Positions 8,250 through 19,012 of a DNA stretch of 64,000 nucleotides are shown here, in pieces (the stretch's first letter is position 1; every line of letters begins with the position of its first letter). The notes beneath the pieces were generated by a model that had not been told where the DNA came from, did not search any database, and saw only the letters and a program-made list of their open reading frames with translations. Origin of the DNA: Parabacteroides goldsteinii DSM 19448 = WAL 12034. Lineage in GTDB: Bacteria; Bacteroidota; Bacteroidia; Bacteroidales; Tannerellaceae. The translations under genes were made by a program, and so were the position numbers. The stretch covers positions 434,001 through 498,000 of the forward strand of contig NZ_KQ033912.1 of assembly GCF_000969835.1 (NCBI RefSeq), given 5' to 3'.

Positions 8250-10317
8250 GATGCACAAATATAAACCGTGCCCCGCCGGTATAAGCAGGATCGACAGTTA
8301 GCGTGCCACCGAAAAGTCCGGCGATCGTACGACAAATAGGCAGGCCCAGACCGGCTCCCTGCTTGAATTCATCCACCTTTTCGAAACGATTGAAGATGCT
8401 TTCCTGTTTGTCGGGAGGTACACCGCAACCGGTGTCCGTGACAGAGAAAATAACTTGCATCTTCTCTTTGTCGACCTGATAATCGAGGTTGATCTCTCCC
8501 TGAGCGGTGAATTTGGCGGCATTGGTCAACAGGTTCAGCAATAATTGCTGCAAACGAAGTATGTCGGTCTTCATGACAAAATCCTTTTCCGAACAGGTCA
8601 GAGTCAAGTTTACACCCGGCTGTATTTTCTGCTGCACACTCTTTTCAACATCCTTACAACATGCATAAATATTGCACTCTTTGAGGTTCAGATTATAAGA
8701 CCCCGATTCCAGACGCGATAGGTCGAGAACGTCATTTACCAGGTCGAGCAACAAGTCCGAATTATTATTGATGATCCGGATAAACTCTTTCCTTTCTTCC
8801 TCGTCCGCATCTTCCAGCAAACCGGAAAAGCCGACGATCGCATTCAACGGCGTCCGTATCTCATGGCTGATGTTGGCGACAAACGCAGACTTCAGCCGAT
8901 TGGATTCCTCCGCCTGTTCTTTGGCTATACGCAGTTTATCGGTCGTATCGATCAATACCCCGCGTTCCTTTTGCAAGTCATCCTTCAGTTTGCGGACATG
9001 GTAAACGTAACGAAGTAAAAAAGAGAACAGCAACAACAGCACACCGAAAAAGACAAGCGAGACAGTCAGTTGGGTTTGCTTTTGAGATAACTGTTCCTTC
9101 TGGTAAACCAGGCGTTGCTCCTGTATTTTCTGTTCATTCAGATCATGCAGTGTACGGAGCTGGTTTAGCTGGCGGGTGAAAGCCTTAACATTTATCTGTT
9201 CTACAAACGTCAGCAGTTGATCGTAAAAGACCAGCGCCTCCTCTTTCTTTCCGGCCGCTTTCAGTATCTCAGCCTTCAATTTAAGAGGTTCGGTAGAATA
9301 ATCGACAGACAATACTTTATCTATTTCACGGATCGCCTCGGGATACTTTTTCACATAAAAATAATACCGGGCCATCGCCAGGTTGTATACCGAGATCAGA
9401 AAAGGGTCATTCCTGTTCGTATCGTCCACATAAGAAGACGCCTGTTGCATAGCCTTCTTCGCCTCTTTCGGTTTATCTTCTGCAATATATAAGTTCGTAT
9501 AATAGGAATACAAGAAACAATACTTCTGCCGGAACGGATAATTCATCCATTTAGCTGGTTGTTCACTCTCCATCATATGTATTACAGACTCATAATAAAC
9601 AAGGAGCGACCTCATTTTCTCCAATTCATTAAGCCTCAGGTAAGCAATCAAGAGGAAGGGCGTCAGTTGCATTTCATAATCAGGTTGCCCCCCGGACTCT
9701 TTCAGCAAGCTCATCCCTTTTTCAAGAGCGGTCGCAGCATCCCGGTCGCGACCGATCATGATATAAATCAATCCCAAGTATTCATTACTCGAGATAGTTC
9801 CTTGCAAATTACCGGTCTCATCCGACAGCATCTGAAGACGCACGGCTTCATTCATCGCCAACTCGTATTCTTCATTATTCAGGTAATAACGACAATAATA
9901 ATTCAGGAAATCAAACGCCTCATGAGGAGTTTCCTTGCGAACCTTCGTTACCGAATCGAATATCCCTCCCCAATATAGCAGGCTATCCAATTTATTCAGG
10001 TTGCAATAATAACGTCCCAATCCGGAAAGGGCATAATAATAATGATTCATAGAATCGACCGGAGCCGCCGTTTCCATGAGTTGTTGCAGATAACCGACTT
10101 CTTCCGGCGTTTCCCAGTTCAGCCGAGACAACCCGAGCAATGACTTTAGTTTCACTTTCACATCCGTTGTATTCCGAAGAACGGACAACAAACTATCCTG
10201 ACCTGATTTCTTTTGATTTTCAAAACTATTCATACCCAAACAGTAATCAAATCCACTCAACAAGATCAGATTAACGATAATAAAAAACCCTCTTACATAT
10301 ATGCATTTCTTCCTCAT
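8242..10317 (-). CDS. TPR-containing sensor histidine kinase, no receiver domain
   Basis: Membrane sensor kinase of about 691 aa. After a signal peptide ([22 protein letters not shown]) there is a long helical TPR-like periplasmic region (about 40-400), one membrane segment ([21 protein letters not shown]), a coiled coil, and a kinase core: H-box [16 protein letters not shown] with the phospho-His near residue 485, N-box [17 protein letters not shown] and GAGLGLPIC. It is read after the pilus operon with an 80-bp gap. No response regulator is encoded nearby. The frame opens at a GTG (10368), but I prefer the ATG at 10317: it begins the signal peptide, and a TATCTTTG box (10350 to 10343) lies inside the extra part. 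A role in pilus control is a guess from position. Confidence 0.9.
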   Translation of the reverse strand: MRKKCIYVRGFFIIVNLILLSGFDYCLGMNSFENQKKSGQDSLLSVLRNTTDVKVKLKSLLGLSRLNWETPEEVGYLQQLMETAAPVDSMNHYYYALSGLGRYYCNLNKLDSLLYWGGIFDSVTKVRKETPHEAFDFLNYYCRYYLNNEEYELAMNEAVRLQMLSDETGNLQGTISSNEYLGLIYIMIGRDRDAATALEKGMSLLKESGGQPDYEMQLTPFLLIAYLRLNELEKMRSLLVYYESVIHMMESEQPAKWMNYPFRQKYCFLYSYYTNLYIAEDKPKEAKKAMQQASSYVDDTNRNDPFLISVYNLAMARYYFYVKKYPEAIREIDKVLSVDYSTEPLKLKAEILKAAGKKEEALVFYDQLLTFVEQINVKAFTRQLNQLRTLHDLNEQKIQEQRLVYQKEQLSQKQTQLTVSLVFFGVLLLLFSFLLRYVYHVRKLKDDLQKERGVLIDTTDKLRIAKEQAEESNRLKSAFVANISHEIRTPLNAIVGFSGLLEDADEEERKEFIRIINNNSDLLLDLVNDVLDLSRLESGSYNLNLKECNIYACCKDVEKSVQQKIQPGVNLTLTCSEKDFVMKTDILRLQQLLLNLLTNAAKFTAQGEINLDYQVDKEKMQVIFSVTDTGCGVPPDKQESIFNRFEKVDEFKQGAGLGLPICRTIAGLFGGTLTVDPAYTGGARFIFVHPI

Positions 10318-10396
10318 AAGCCCACCTATAGCTATTGATTTCCAAAGATAGATGTTTTTGCGAGACACTGTCCGATATTATACAAAATAATAGACT

Positions 10397-13300
10397 TTAT
10401 TCATCATTATTATCACGCACACATCTGGCATAACCTACGACATCCGTTCCCGGCGCACATACTATCTCCTGCTTATCATACTCCACTCCAATATACTCGA
10501 CAGACAATGCGCTTCCACTATACCGGGTACACGACCACATGACCCGACCGACAGTCTTATCCCACAAATTATCCGTAAACTTAAACAACATAGCCATCGC
10601 CTCACAGGAATTAGGCAAACGCCAGGTCCCTTTGTCCGAGCGATCGGTCTGTTCCGAATAATTGTAACATAAGTTACGGGCCTCGTTCCAAGTGACAGGA
10701 GAGTTACCTGCCCCGTAAAGTAATTGTTTTGCCGTGATAAAACTACGATACGGACGGGCGGCCGCCTGGAACTGTGTATGACTTCCCAATGAACCGACAC
10801 CGATATACGAACGCAGTGCCGTAGTACTTAGCTTATTATATGTAATTATATAATTTACACCCGTACTACCCGGTGCCGGAGAGACGAACGCCAAACCTTC
10901 ATGTGCATAGCCGGTGCCGGTATAAGGTGCATGTGCCTGCATCACCGGCGGAGTACCCAGATTGCGAGCGCACCGGATATAGCAATTCTTCCTGTCCGTC
11001 TCACTGAATGAGCCGTCTTTCATCCAGTCGATCGCAGCTCCCTTATTGGCTACCAGGATAGCCAGTCCCTTCGATGCGTCGAAAGTGCTGGTTGCATAAC
11101 ACAGATTATCCCCCTTCTGCAAACGGGCCTGATAAAGCGGGTCATCCATCAGGAAAGTACCAACATAGAGGTGCATCATCTGTTCTTTAGCCGGTACATA
11201 CCATACAATCTCATCCAGATCGATCAGGCCATTGCGATTGTTGTCTCTGTTGCGTGAAAGTGCAGCGACATTGACATAGCGACTGCTTCGCGCCATAGGC
11301 CACCCTGCACCACTATCGGACGTCCGATCGGTCACCGGAAAGATTCCGTTCCCGCCTTTCCAGGTAAACTCACCAAGGGCTTCAATCACTAGAACTTTGT
11401 TATCCCAAAGTCCTCGACAGGTATTATCGAGCCCGTCGGCAGAGGTGGAAGAAGCGGAAAGCATAGGCGCGTCAGACGTTATGTTATAGTTTCCTCCATA
11501 CTCGTCCGTATGTTCGATACCGAAAGCCTTGTAGGTCAGTTGTTGCCCGCTTTGTCCCGGCGAATATAAGGTCTGGATGGAACGTTGCCGGATATTCATG
11601 CCCGAACGGGTGTAGCTACTGTGACCATCGGCACTCGTATCCATTCCCTGAAAAACACTCATCGTACGGTCGGCTGCATTACAGAATCTCATCCAAAATG
11701 TATTCGAAGTCGTTCCGGTCACCGGGTCCTGGATATAATAATATTCATCGACATAGACTGTGAAATAGCGGTAGAGGTAAAAATAAGCACCTCCGTCGAG
11801 CACGATATAAGGATCTTCCTCACGCCCCTCGATCTTTTTCCCTTTTGCTAACTCCGCGTTATAGATATTAATCCACGACTTCAGGTGTTGCAATAGAGTG
11901 ACAGGTCCCCATAGCTGTACCGGATTACTGACCGAGCTTTCCCCCGACTCCAGGTCATACGTATAAGTATAAGGCAAGCCGTACCCGCCGGTTTCCTCTA
12001 TCCGCCGGTGCAGCGTCTCCGACAGTCCTCCGTAAATATCGTTTCCCAGATAAGCAAAATGTACCCATCCGTCATCCAGCATGATCGACCGGTCGCTGCC
12101 TCCGTCATCCTGAAGCGTCACCGATACCGGACCGGAAGTAAAAGGAGTATTCACTGTATAAGAATAACCGGCACCGGTCTGATTCATTCGCGCAACCACA
12201 CTCTTGAGATTCAGTCTAACCAGCCGCTGTTCATAATGTGCATCCGCCTGGAAATCGAAGTCCGAATCGACTACATTCCCTTCGGCAGCGGGTTGGTTCT
12301 CAACGCCACCAGCCTCCGCCTCGACCCGGATATTATCCACTCCGCCGACTGTAACCGTATAAGTATAATTCGAATTACGCAAAATACGATAGTCGTTCAG
12401 CTTATCCAGCTCTTGCTGTTCCGAAGAACTGCCTACCATTGATTTTTCCATATTCCCTTCCCCGATATATCCCAGATGGATGAGATAGGTTACAGTTGCC
12501 GAACATTGCTGCGTAATGCCTCCCAGCACCTTTTCCGCCGGATTGTAATATTCACCCTTCAAAACGACATAGGCGGCATTACCGGGTGCATATTTAAAAC
12601 TGCCGTCCGGATTTTTCTTTTCACGTAACATATATGCTTGATCGGAAGTAAAGCCGGAATCTTCGTTCCACGACAATCCTTCGGCCTCCATCGCTGTTTT
12701 CACCTTATCGACACTCGTGAAAGGGGCAGCCGGAGCATGCCGGTTTTCAAACGTATAAAAGGTAAAGCTACTTGTTACTTTGCCATCGGCAGAGGTTTCG
12801 TCGATATAATTACCATTCATATCGGTAGTTCCTCCTAACTCTTCCGTTCCCGAAAAACAGGGACTGTTCTGTTGCCAATGCACGAACGACCGCATATGCA
12901 GGTTTTTCACCTTCCATGATTTCAGTTTGAAATAAGCACCCGACGGCAATCCGTCCGCCAGTTTTACAACGAAGTTAAACCGGGCATCCAGATGATGAAG
13001 CCGGATGGCCCCATTTACAGTCCCACCCGTAGTTTTCTTCATTATTAAGCGGCCTGTTGCGACATCACTATCCAGTACAAACTGTTCTGCACTCGCATAA
13101 GGAGAATAATCCGGCGAAGAAGAGTAATGTCCGGCAGAAAGCAAACTGCCCTGCAACCGATCGACCAGCGCCAGGCTCCTCCCACTCTCCGGCTCCGCAT
13201 CCGTTGCCGTCTTAAACACATCCAACCGAGCCGTTATACTTTCCAGTTCAGCTTCATTGGCTGCATTGTGAAAAGCCTCCAACATCTCTTTGTTGTTCGA

Positions 13301-13705
13301 CAACTGGTTAGCCGTATTCAGATTGGCAACGGCGAATATCCGAACAGAGTTGCAGGAGACAGCAGGAATACCGACCTGTATATTCCCGGAAACATCACGC
13401 GGGAAACTCTGCGTATCAGGAAACCATTTTCTCGACAGGACCGGATGAGTCGCCGGACCACCTGTCGAAGTCATATCCAGAATAAAGACATAGAGCGATG
13501 AGATATGTTTCTCTTCCTCTTCCGAAGCCCGTGTAACCACATGCAGGGCGGGATCGCCGGAAGTGACCGAGAGGGTCAGCGTGCCGGGAATCCCTTCTTC
13601 CACTTCCAGGACACCACCTTTACCGGCCATCTCATCACGGCACGAGGCAAAGATGAAAAAGAAGGAAAGTGTAATCGACCAAACTGGGATATTTCTATGT
13701 TTCAT
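10397..13705 (-). CDS. Giant fimbrillin-like lipoprotein, candidate pilus tip (DUF4906-type)
   Basis: A 1102-aa secreted lipoprotein (lipobox FASC, then R). Soon after, VVTRASEEEEKHISSLYVFILD has the arrangement of Mfa-like pilus proteins: a protease-trimmed segment before the first beta strand. The middle is rich in beta strands and resembles large DUF4906 Bacteroidales proteins. The C-terminal part (WRLPNSCEAMAMLF, MWSCTRY, then GYARCVRDN at the end) has the look of the Fib_succ_major/C-type-lectin-like domains that end many large surface proteins. Size, position last in the pilus operon, and the lectin-like end suggest a tip adhesin; this is inference. Gap to the preceding gene is 21 bp. 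Confidence 0.8.
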   Translation of the reverse strand: MKHRNIPVWSITLSFFFIFASCRDEMAGKGGVLEVEEGIPGTLTLSVTSGDPALHVVTRASEEEEKHISSLYVFILDMTSTGGPATHPVLSRKWFPDTQSFPRDVSGNIQVGIPAVSCNSVRIFAVANLNTANQLSNNKEMLEAFHNAANEAELESITARLDVFKTATDAEPESGRSLALVDRLQGSLLSAGHYSSSPDYSPYASAEQFVLDSDVATGRLIMKKTTGGTVNGAIRLHHLDARFNFVVKLADGLPSGAYFKLKSWKVKNLHMRSFVHWQQNSPCFSGTEELGGTTDMNGNYIDETSADGKVTSSFTFYTFENRHAPAAPFTSVDKVKTAMEAEGLSWNEDSGFTSDQAYMLREKKNPDGSFKYAPGNAAYVVLKGEYYNPAEKVLGGITQQCSATVTYLIHLGYIGEGNMEKSMVGSSSEQQELDKLNDYRILRNSNYTYTVTVGGVDNIRVEAEAGGVENQPAAEGNVVDSDFDFQADAHYEQRLVRLNLKSVVARMNQTGAGYSYTVNTPFTSGPVSVTLQDDGGSDRSIMLDDGWVHFAYLGNDIYGGLSETLHRRIEETGGYGLPYTYTYDLESGESSVSNPVQLWGPVTLLQHLKSWINIYNAELAKGKKIEGREEDPYIVLDGGAYFYLYRYFTVYVDEYYYIQDPVTGTTSNTFWMRFCNAADRTMSVFQGMDTSADGHSSYTRSGMNIRQRSIQTLYSPGQSGQQLTYKAFGIEHTDEYGGNYNITSDAPMLSASSTSADGLDNTCRGLWDNKVLVIEALGEFTWKGGNGIFPVTDRTSDSGAGWPMARSSRYVNVAALSRNRDNNRNGLIDLDEIVWYVPAKEQMMHLYVGTFLMDDPLYQARLQKGDNLCYATSTFDASKGLAILVANKGAAIDWMKDGSFSETDRKNCYIRCARNLGTPPVMQAHAPYTGTGYAHEGLAFVSPAPGSTGVNYIITYNKLSTTALRSYIGVGSLGSHTQFQAAARPYRSFITAKQLLYGAGNSPVTWNEARNLCYNYSEQTDRSDKGTWRLPNSCEAMAMLFKFTDNLWDKTVGRVMWSCTRYSGSALSVEYIGVEYDKQEIVCAPGTDVVGYARCVRDNNDE

Positions 13706-13726
13706 TGCCTGATATTTACGTAATAC

Positions 13727-14941
13727 TCATTTAAATTCGGGAATATCGACCGAGGGGCGGTCGTTCCAGTCGCGCATCTCAACCGTCACGTCTTCCAGTT
13801 GAAGCGCACTGGTGTTGATTGTTGAAACCACCTGATAGGAATGGTTACGCAGGAAACCATAATGCTTTTTGCCGCCTATGCCCCCTGAACTGTACAGGGG
13901 TGCGGTCAATGTACGTGTTTTTGTACCTCCGCTACCGGTAACAGTAATGTCGAGGGTGATCGAAGGCGCCTCCCTTTCATCGTCACAAAGATACTGGCAG
14001 GTACGGAAATAGAGAGGGGCCGCACTGGATGACTCTGCATAAAGAGTCATAAGGGTTCCCCCTGTAGGTTGCTCCCCATTCGTATTAATATTCCCTTTGG
14101 CATCTTTAAACACTCCCGGACCATTGGTGGCGGCAGACCATACCAGAGAACCTAAAGGCGTTTTATTATCCGCTTCATTCTCTTCCAGAAACAAATAACC
14201 CTGGTTGCTCGTCTTGTCAATAGTGATCTTATCAATTTTAATCTTGTCACTGGAATTACCTGTAAACAGGAACGAAAAACCGATGCGGCAATAAATCCGC
14301 TCCAACGGCATATGGAGAAAAGATACGCCGCCTTCCACTTTCATCGACTGTGCCATAACCGGATAATCGAGAGCTGCCGAAAGACCATTGGCTTTTACGA
14401 CTAGTTTTTTTAATATATCCTCTACATTCTGGTTGATCGGTTGACGGCTCCACAGATATTTTTGTACCGCATCTTTGATCTGAGTATTATAGGCAGTAAA
14501 AGATTTAAAAACGTCAGTATAGGCAGGTTCCAACTGTTCAACATTCGCTATAACATATAAATTCACATATTTAATTACATCTCCCCTGGCATTCCTTTCA
14601 AAGAGCGAACTCATGATAACAGCCGTATCCCCTCTGATCTCTCCCCAAGTCCGCCCGCTACCCAGCGGATCGACACCCGGAGCATGGAATATATTAACAA
14701 TCGAATAACTTCCCCGGACAATCCCATAGACATCGAGAGATTTTATACCATCCTCATTTCCTGTCGTCGAAGCATACGGACCAGCATCCGCCTTTGTAAA
14801 AGTTGAAGGAGTGAACACAATCCTCGTAAATTTCTCTCCTTCGGGAAGTTCTTCCCCTACCGGTAATTCCTTTGTACATCCGGATATCAGCAATAATGTA
14901 GCCAACCGGATAATCGTTCTATACAGTGTCCGATATTTCAT
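13727..14941 (-). CDS. Fimbrillin-family accessory pilus lipoprotein
   Basis: A 404-aa lipoprotein (lipobox LISGC, then TK) with the Mfa-like plan: short linker, FTPSTFTKADAGPYAS, then IKSLDVYGIVRG as first core strand, an N-terminal beta-sandwich with family motif VIANVEQL, and a second sandwich ending VTVEMRDWNDRPSVDIPEF. Such proteins are minor shaft or tip-complex subunits of type V pili. The frame opens with a GTG at 14947, but the ATG at 14941 directly before MKYRTLYRT is more likely. It begins only 7 bases after the previous stop, so the two are surely co-translated or coupled. Confidence 0.82.
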   Translation of the reverse strand: MKYRTLYRTIIRLATLLLISGCTKELPVGEELPEGEKFTRIVFTPSTFTKADAGPYASTTGNEDGIKSLDVYGIVRGSYSIVNIFHAPGVDPLGSGRTWGEIRGDTAVIMSSLFERNARGDVIKYVNLYVIANVEQLEPAYTDVFKSFTAYNTQIKDAVQKYLWSRQPINQNVEDILKKLVVKANGLSAALDYPVMAQSMKVEGGVSFLHMPLERIYCRIGFSFLFTGNSSDKIKIDKITIDKTSNQGYLFLEENEADNKTPLGSLVWSAATNGPGVFKDAKGNINTNGEQPTGGTLMTLYAESSSAAPLYFRTCQYLCDDEREAPSITLDITVTGSGGTKTRTLTAPLYSSGGIGGKKHYGFLRNHSYQVVSTINTSALQLEDVTVEMRDWNDRPSVDIPEFK

Positions 14942-14948
14942 ATTCACT

Positions 14949-16118
14949 TCATTTTGTCGTATCAGTATAATCCGGATAAATATCTTCCTTCTCCCACGGC
15001 TTTATATCACAGATAATATCGGAAGCACTCATATTGATCCGAACCGTCAGATAATCATTCCGCTTCAAATAAGGCAAGGCGAAAGTCCTATCGCGTCCGT
15101 CATCCAAAACGACATGTATATGGCTATACTTCGTCTCGTCGATCAGTCCCTCCCGTGTATCGCCCGGCAACGTTGGACCAAAATAGTTTTCATACAGATA
15201 ATGCGTTCCGCGGTCAAACTCCAGCCACTCCTGCCCCGAATGATTTTCTTGCTTGCCATATACATATCCGACAGTTCTCCTCAAATCAGCCGCCTCCGTC
15301 ATGGAAGGAAAGTCGATCGTCCACTTATCATTCTCCACGGCATATTTTGGAAACAGAAACGTCCGTCTGTTTGCCTGCAGGATTTCAAACGTTTCCAGTT
15401 GAAAATTATTACTCGGAAGTTCATCCTTCACCCGGCAGATCAGGCGGACTTTGGCAACAGCACGGATAAGGTTGAAAGTATCAGACCCGTCATCCAACAC
15501 CAAATTCCCCTGTGCAGTTCCCTCAGACCCGGCCTTGGTATTGTTCAAGGTTATCCAGCCTGTCACACTCATCGACATGGGTATTCCCCTTCCGTCTTTA
15601 AGGGCTATCATGATCTGGTCCTGTTGTAAGCCATCCGCCAGGTTTCCGCTGGTACGATTATCGTGATGGTCATTCAGTTCCATCGTCCGCAAATCCTGTA
15701 GTTCCGCCTGGGTATAGCTGGCGAGGTTCGTCCGTAAATCAATTCCGGGATTAGCCACCAGATAAAAACGTTTATATCCGGGAGTGACTTCCATCTTAAA
15801 AGTATATTTTCCGTCTGTACCCTCTGCCATATCATACACGCTGAACCTTTCCGCTTCGCAATACTGGCTGGTACCGATGTTGAAGACAAAGACATAAAGC
15901 GAATGGATAGCCCTTTCCTCTTCCGACCCGGCGTCGGTATCGCCGGAGACGGAAAGCGGGGTGCCGCGTACCGTCATTGCCAGTACCACCTTACCGTCGT
16001 CGGGATCGTCTTTCCCGTCCTTCTGCCCGATAAGCACCTCATTGGAGCAGGCAGCCAGAAGCCAGGCCGACCCCGCCAGCAACAAAGCTGAAATCATATG
16101 TCGGGTGATTCCTTTCAT
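14949..16118 (-). CDS. Fimbrillin-family accessory pilus lipoprotein
   Basis: A 389-aa lipoprotein (lipobox LAAC, then SN). Typical Mfa-like marks are an acidic linker, VVLAMTVRGTPLSVSGD, then EERAIHSLYVFVFNIGT, and FYLVANPGIDLR. The C-terminus (LTVRINMSASDIICDIKPWEKEDI) resembles the second beta-sandwich of pilins. It follows the Mfa2/FimB-type anchor by 3 bases. Probably an accessory subunit between shaft and tip; which order they assemble in cannot be told from sequence. Confidence 0.82.
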   Translation of the reverse strand: MKGITRHMISALLLAGSAWLLAACSNEVLIGQKDGKDDPDDGKVVLAMTVRGTPLSVSGDTDAGSEEERAIHSLYVFVFNIGTSQYCEAERFSVYDMAEGTDGKYTFKMEVTPGYKRFYLVANPGIDLRTNLASYTQAELQDLRTMELNDHHDNRTSGNLADGLQQDQIMIALKDGRGIPMSMSVTGWITLNNTKAGSEGTAQGNLVLDDGSDTFNLIRAVAKVRLICRVKDELPSNNFQLETFEILQANRRTFLFPKYAVENDKWTIDFPSMTEAADLRRTVGYVYGKQENHSGQEWLEFDRGTHYLYENYFGPTLPGDTREGLIDETKYSHIHVVLDDGRDRTFALPYLKRNDYLTVRINMSASDIICDIKPWEKEDIYPDYTDTTK

Positions 16119-16121
16119 TTC

Positions 16122-17138
16122 TTATAAATCCACAGAGCCGGGACGCAAAGCCCAGCCGTTAATAATAATCAATCCGTCAAACCAGTGTTCCTCTCCCGAC
16201 TTGCCTTCCAGAAAGAGGGTGATGGTGAAAAAGTCCTGCCGGTCGAGGTATTCCTGGTCGGACAGGATACGGCTGTCCTGCTCCCTTTGCGTCATCAGGA
16301 GGTATTCCATCAGCGGAATATCAATCAAGGTCGCATTGCCGGAAGCATCGGTAATATGCAACCGCATGGCATCGTCTTCCAGCAGGCGCGAGAGGGACAG
16401 TTCGGCTATCACGTTCGAAACAGCCTCTGCGCCGCCGGAATCCTCGCCGTCCGTCCCATCCGTTTGCAGGTAAGGGCGGTACACCAGGGGGCGGCAGTCG
16501 AGCAATGTATTGTCGTAAGCCAGCCGTCCGTTGCCATGCGGGCATAGTATCCTGAAACCGTAATCGGCAGCATGTAGGGTCGCTCCGTCACGCCGTTGAA
16601 GGATGACACGAAGGATATTCGTATCTTTGACAAGCCTGAGCGTATCGGTCCGCTCCGTACCCGGCCGGGGGACGGTGACTGTTTCCTGCATCGCCTGCCA
16701 GAGCGGGGAAAGAGGTTTGTCGCGGGGGACTTCGCCATTGCCGTCGCATTGCAGGGTGACCACCAGGTCTTCCGGTCCGGAGATACCCACCTGCATGCCG
16801 GAAGGTTCGAAGCACCCTTCTTTCAAACCTGCCCATGCGACCAACTGGTATTTGCCGGGGTCAAGCGGCAGAGGCAGGCGGTAACCGGATTTGCGCAAGG
16901 CTTCTCCTCCGTCGCTGAACGTGCGGAGGTACTTCCCGCCGGCATCGAAGACATAGACGGAAAGGCTGTCGACCTCATCGGCAAACCGGTCGGTAAACTC
17001 CATATTGTAATCGTAGCGAAAACAAACGGAGTAGGCCTGCGGGCATTCCGCCAGATTGTCATGAATGCAAGAGGTAAAGACCGGCAGGTATAGCAGCCCG
17101 GCCACCAGCAATCGCCATATACGAACAGGTTCAGTCAT
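16122..17138 (-). CDS. FimB/Mfa2-family pilus anchor lipoprotein
   Basis: A 338-aa protein that should sit in the outer membrane as base of the pilus and limit its length. After the lipobox (FTSC, then IHDN) comes the family's opening: NLAECPQAYSVCFRYDYNMEFTD, then EVDSLSVYVFDAGGKYL and LPLDPGKYQLVAWAGL, all close to Mfa2/FimB proteins. The end (EHWFDGLIIINGWALRPGSVDL) is the usual last strand (INGW). It follows the major pilin by 12 bases, the gene order mfa1-mfa2 known in Porphyromonas. Base composition is clearly GC-richer than the PULs in this window. Confidence 0.9.
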   Translation of the reverse strand: MTEPVRIWRLLVAGLLYLPVFTSCIHDNLAECPQAYSVCFRYDYNMEFTDRFADEVDSLSVYVFDAGGKYLRTFSDGGEALRKSGYRLPLPLDPGKYQLVAWAGLKEGCFEPSGMQVGISGPEDLVVTLQCDGNGEVPRDKPLSPLWQAMQETVTVPRPGTERTDTLRLVKDTNILRVILQRRDGATLHAADYGFRILCPHGNGRLAYDNTLLDCRPLVYRPYLQTDGTDGEDSGGAEAVSNVIAELSLSRLLEDDAMRLHITDASGNATLIDIPLMEYLLMTQREQDSRILSDQEYLDRQDFFTITLFLEGKSGEEHWFDGLIIINGWALRPGSVDL

Positions 17139-17150
17139 ACAATCCGGACT

Positions 17151-18959
17151 TTATAAGTCGATGTTATGGTCTCTTTTGGCCCATGCAGAGATTTCGATAT
17201 TGCAATTGATATAGGCCGTCTGGGTATCGACGGGTTCATCCGGATCAATGGGGATGGTCGGTTCGCCCGGTTGCTTGATCGAGTTGATGGTTACGGTGTA
17301 CCAGTTGTTTCTTACTACGCCGTAACGGCCGAGTTGGGCTTGTTCATACTCACCTTCCTTCACCCAAAGGGAACCGTCAGCCGGTGCATAACCGCCTTCG
17401 TCATCCGTAAAGTGACGGATAAAGATTTCGTAGTAACAGACGCCTTTGTCGTATTTCTGGATTCTTCCCATGCTGGAATGGAAAGCGTCCAGGGAGGCTC
17501 CGGTCAGTTCGATTGTACCAAAACCGGTTGTTTTTTGATAAGATACTTTATACAATTTATAATGTAAATAACCATCGGACTTCAAAGTGATCTTCCATGT
17601 ATTACCAGAAGAAGTACCTGTTAATTCATCACTTGACTCAGCAGTTGTAATGCCATCTCCATTATCAGGAACATCAGGCATGTCACCATCTTTATTCAAA
17701 TTATCATGTGCCCACTTTATTATTTTCCAATACATATTCTTTGCCGAATAATGTTCAGCCACTGTAGTGAACGACCACCAGGTCTCATCATCATCCATTG
17801 TATTATTACCTGTCGATGTCGCCTTCGTTATATCCGGAATATATTTAGCCTTGACAATCAGACGGGTTACCTGGGATTTATACATCCAATTATAATCGCA
17901 GGTATTTTCCAGGCAATATTCAACGGCATCAGTCCAATCGGCATTATCCGTTACAGATGTCGGAGTCGAGAATTGAGATTCGGCAACAGTCCGGTTATAA
18001 TTGGGATCGACCGCCCAATGGATACGTGCAGGATTCGCTTTAGAAGGGCAAATTGCATTCTCCCATAAAGGACTGATAGTAGACCAACTCGTTACAACCT
18101 TGCGAAAAGGGAAAGCCTGCGTATTGGCATTACCGAGCGTCCACCCCAGGATAGTTATCTTATCGCCTGAATGGCTGAGGCCATCTGCCACTGTAAAATA
18201 GGATGTGCCATCATCCCCCACAACATATTTATCTCCAGCTTTCAGGCTCACCTTGGCAACTACTCTTTCTACGTTAATTGCCGTAGGATTACTTCCAGCT
18301 GTCACTTCATTACTACTTATAACACATTTCGTTAAGGTCTTCATATCCGATTCGCTGTAAACGGGAGCGGAAGTCATCAGAAAACAGTCATGGGCAGTAC
18401 CCAAAAGTCCCTCCAGATTGCCACCGGGAATAGGAAGCGCTTTGTTAATGGTACTAAAAGGACTTCCCAACTTCAAAAGCTCCTTTGCTATTCCTTCGGT
18501 AGGCCCCACATTAAGCAAAGCCAGTACACGTACGGAGTTACTGCTGATTGGAATAGCACCGGTGCTGAACTTTTTAGTAGTAACCCCGGCATCACCATCT
18601 GCGCTATTATCCGGTAAAATCGTTCCGGGCAAAACAGTTCCCGTACTCAGTTCAGCTTTGGTAGAGACGACTTCCGATAATACAAAATCATCTTCAGCCG
18701 TAGCACTTTCCTCCTGTCCTTCAGGAGCACGAAAGAATAGAAGCGTCAGGTCAGACACTTTATATTCGCCTTTCGTACCGGCATCGTAACCCAGTTCTGC
18801 CTTTGTTTCAGAACTCACTGTCGGCAACTTGATGGTGACCGAGGTATAGGTATCTTTTTCGGGTTGCGGGTTACCCTTATCATCTTTCACTTCGTCATTC
18901 GTACAGCCCACCAAAAGCGGTGCCAGCAAAGCTGCCCAATAGAAGCAATTCGTTTTCAT
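17151..18959 (-). CDS. Mfa1-family major pilus subunit, lipoprotein precursor
   Basis: A 602-aa pilin precursor (lipobox LVGC, then TNDE). It begins YTSVTIKLPTVSSETKAELG, the region where a protease removes the N-terminal strand so that the groove can take a donor strand from the next subunit, followed by YKVSDLTLLFFRAP. Family motifs VRVLALLNVGPTEG and VVAKVSLKAGDKY are present, and the C-terminus has NNWYTVTINSIKQPGEP, then IEISAWAKRDHNIDL, the usual Mfa1 ending that serves as donor strand. First gene of the pilin series, after a 225-bp gap holding a periodic repeat array. No TAnnTTTG box is seen immediately upstream, so it may be read from the promoter before the HU-like gene. Confidence 0.9.
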   Translation of the reverse strand: MKTNCFYWAALLAPLLVGCTNDEVKDDKGNPQPEKDTYTSVTIKLPTVSSETKAELGYDAGTKGEYKVSDLTLLFFRAPEGQEESATAEDDFVLSEVVSTKAELSTGTVLPGTILPDNSADGDAGVTTKKFSTGAIPISSNSVRVLALLNVGPTEGIAKELLKLGSPFSTINKALPIPGGNLEGLLGTAHDCFLMTSAPVYSESDMKTLTKCVISSNEVTAGSNPTAINVERVVAKVSLKAGDKYVVGDDGTSYFTVADGLSHSGDKITILGWTLGNANTQAFPFRKVVTSWSTISPLWENAICPSKANPARIHWAVDPNYNRTVAESQFSTPTSVTDNADWTDAVEYCLENTCDYNWMYKSQVTRLIVKAKYIPDITKATSTGNNTMDDDETWWSFTTVAEHYSAKNMYWKIIKWAHDNLNKDGDMPDVPDNGDGITTAESSDELTGTSSGNTWKITLKSDGYLHYKLYKVSYQKTTGFGTIELTGASLDAFHSSMGRIQKYDKGVCYYEIFIRHFTDDEGGYAPADGSLWVKEGEYEQAQLGRYGVVRNNWYTVTINSIKQPGEPTIPIDPDEPVDTQTAYINCNIEISAWAKRDHNIDL

Positions 18960-19012
18960 ACTCTTATTCTGTTAGTTTAATTATAATACATTCGTGCCTA
19001 AGAAAAAACACC

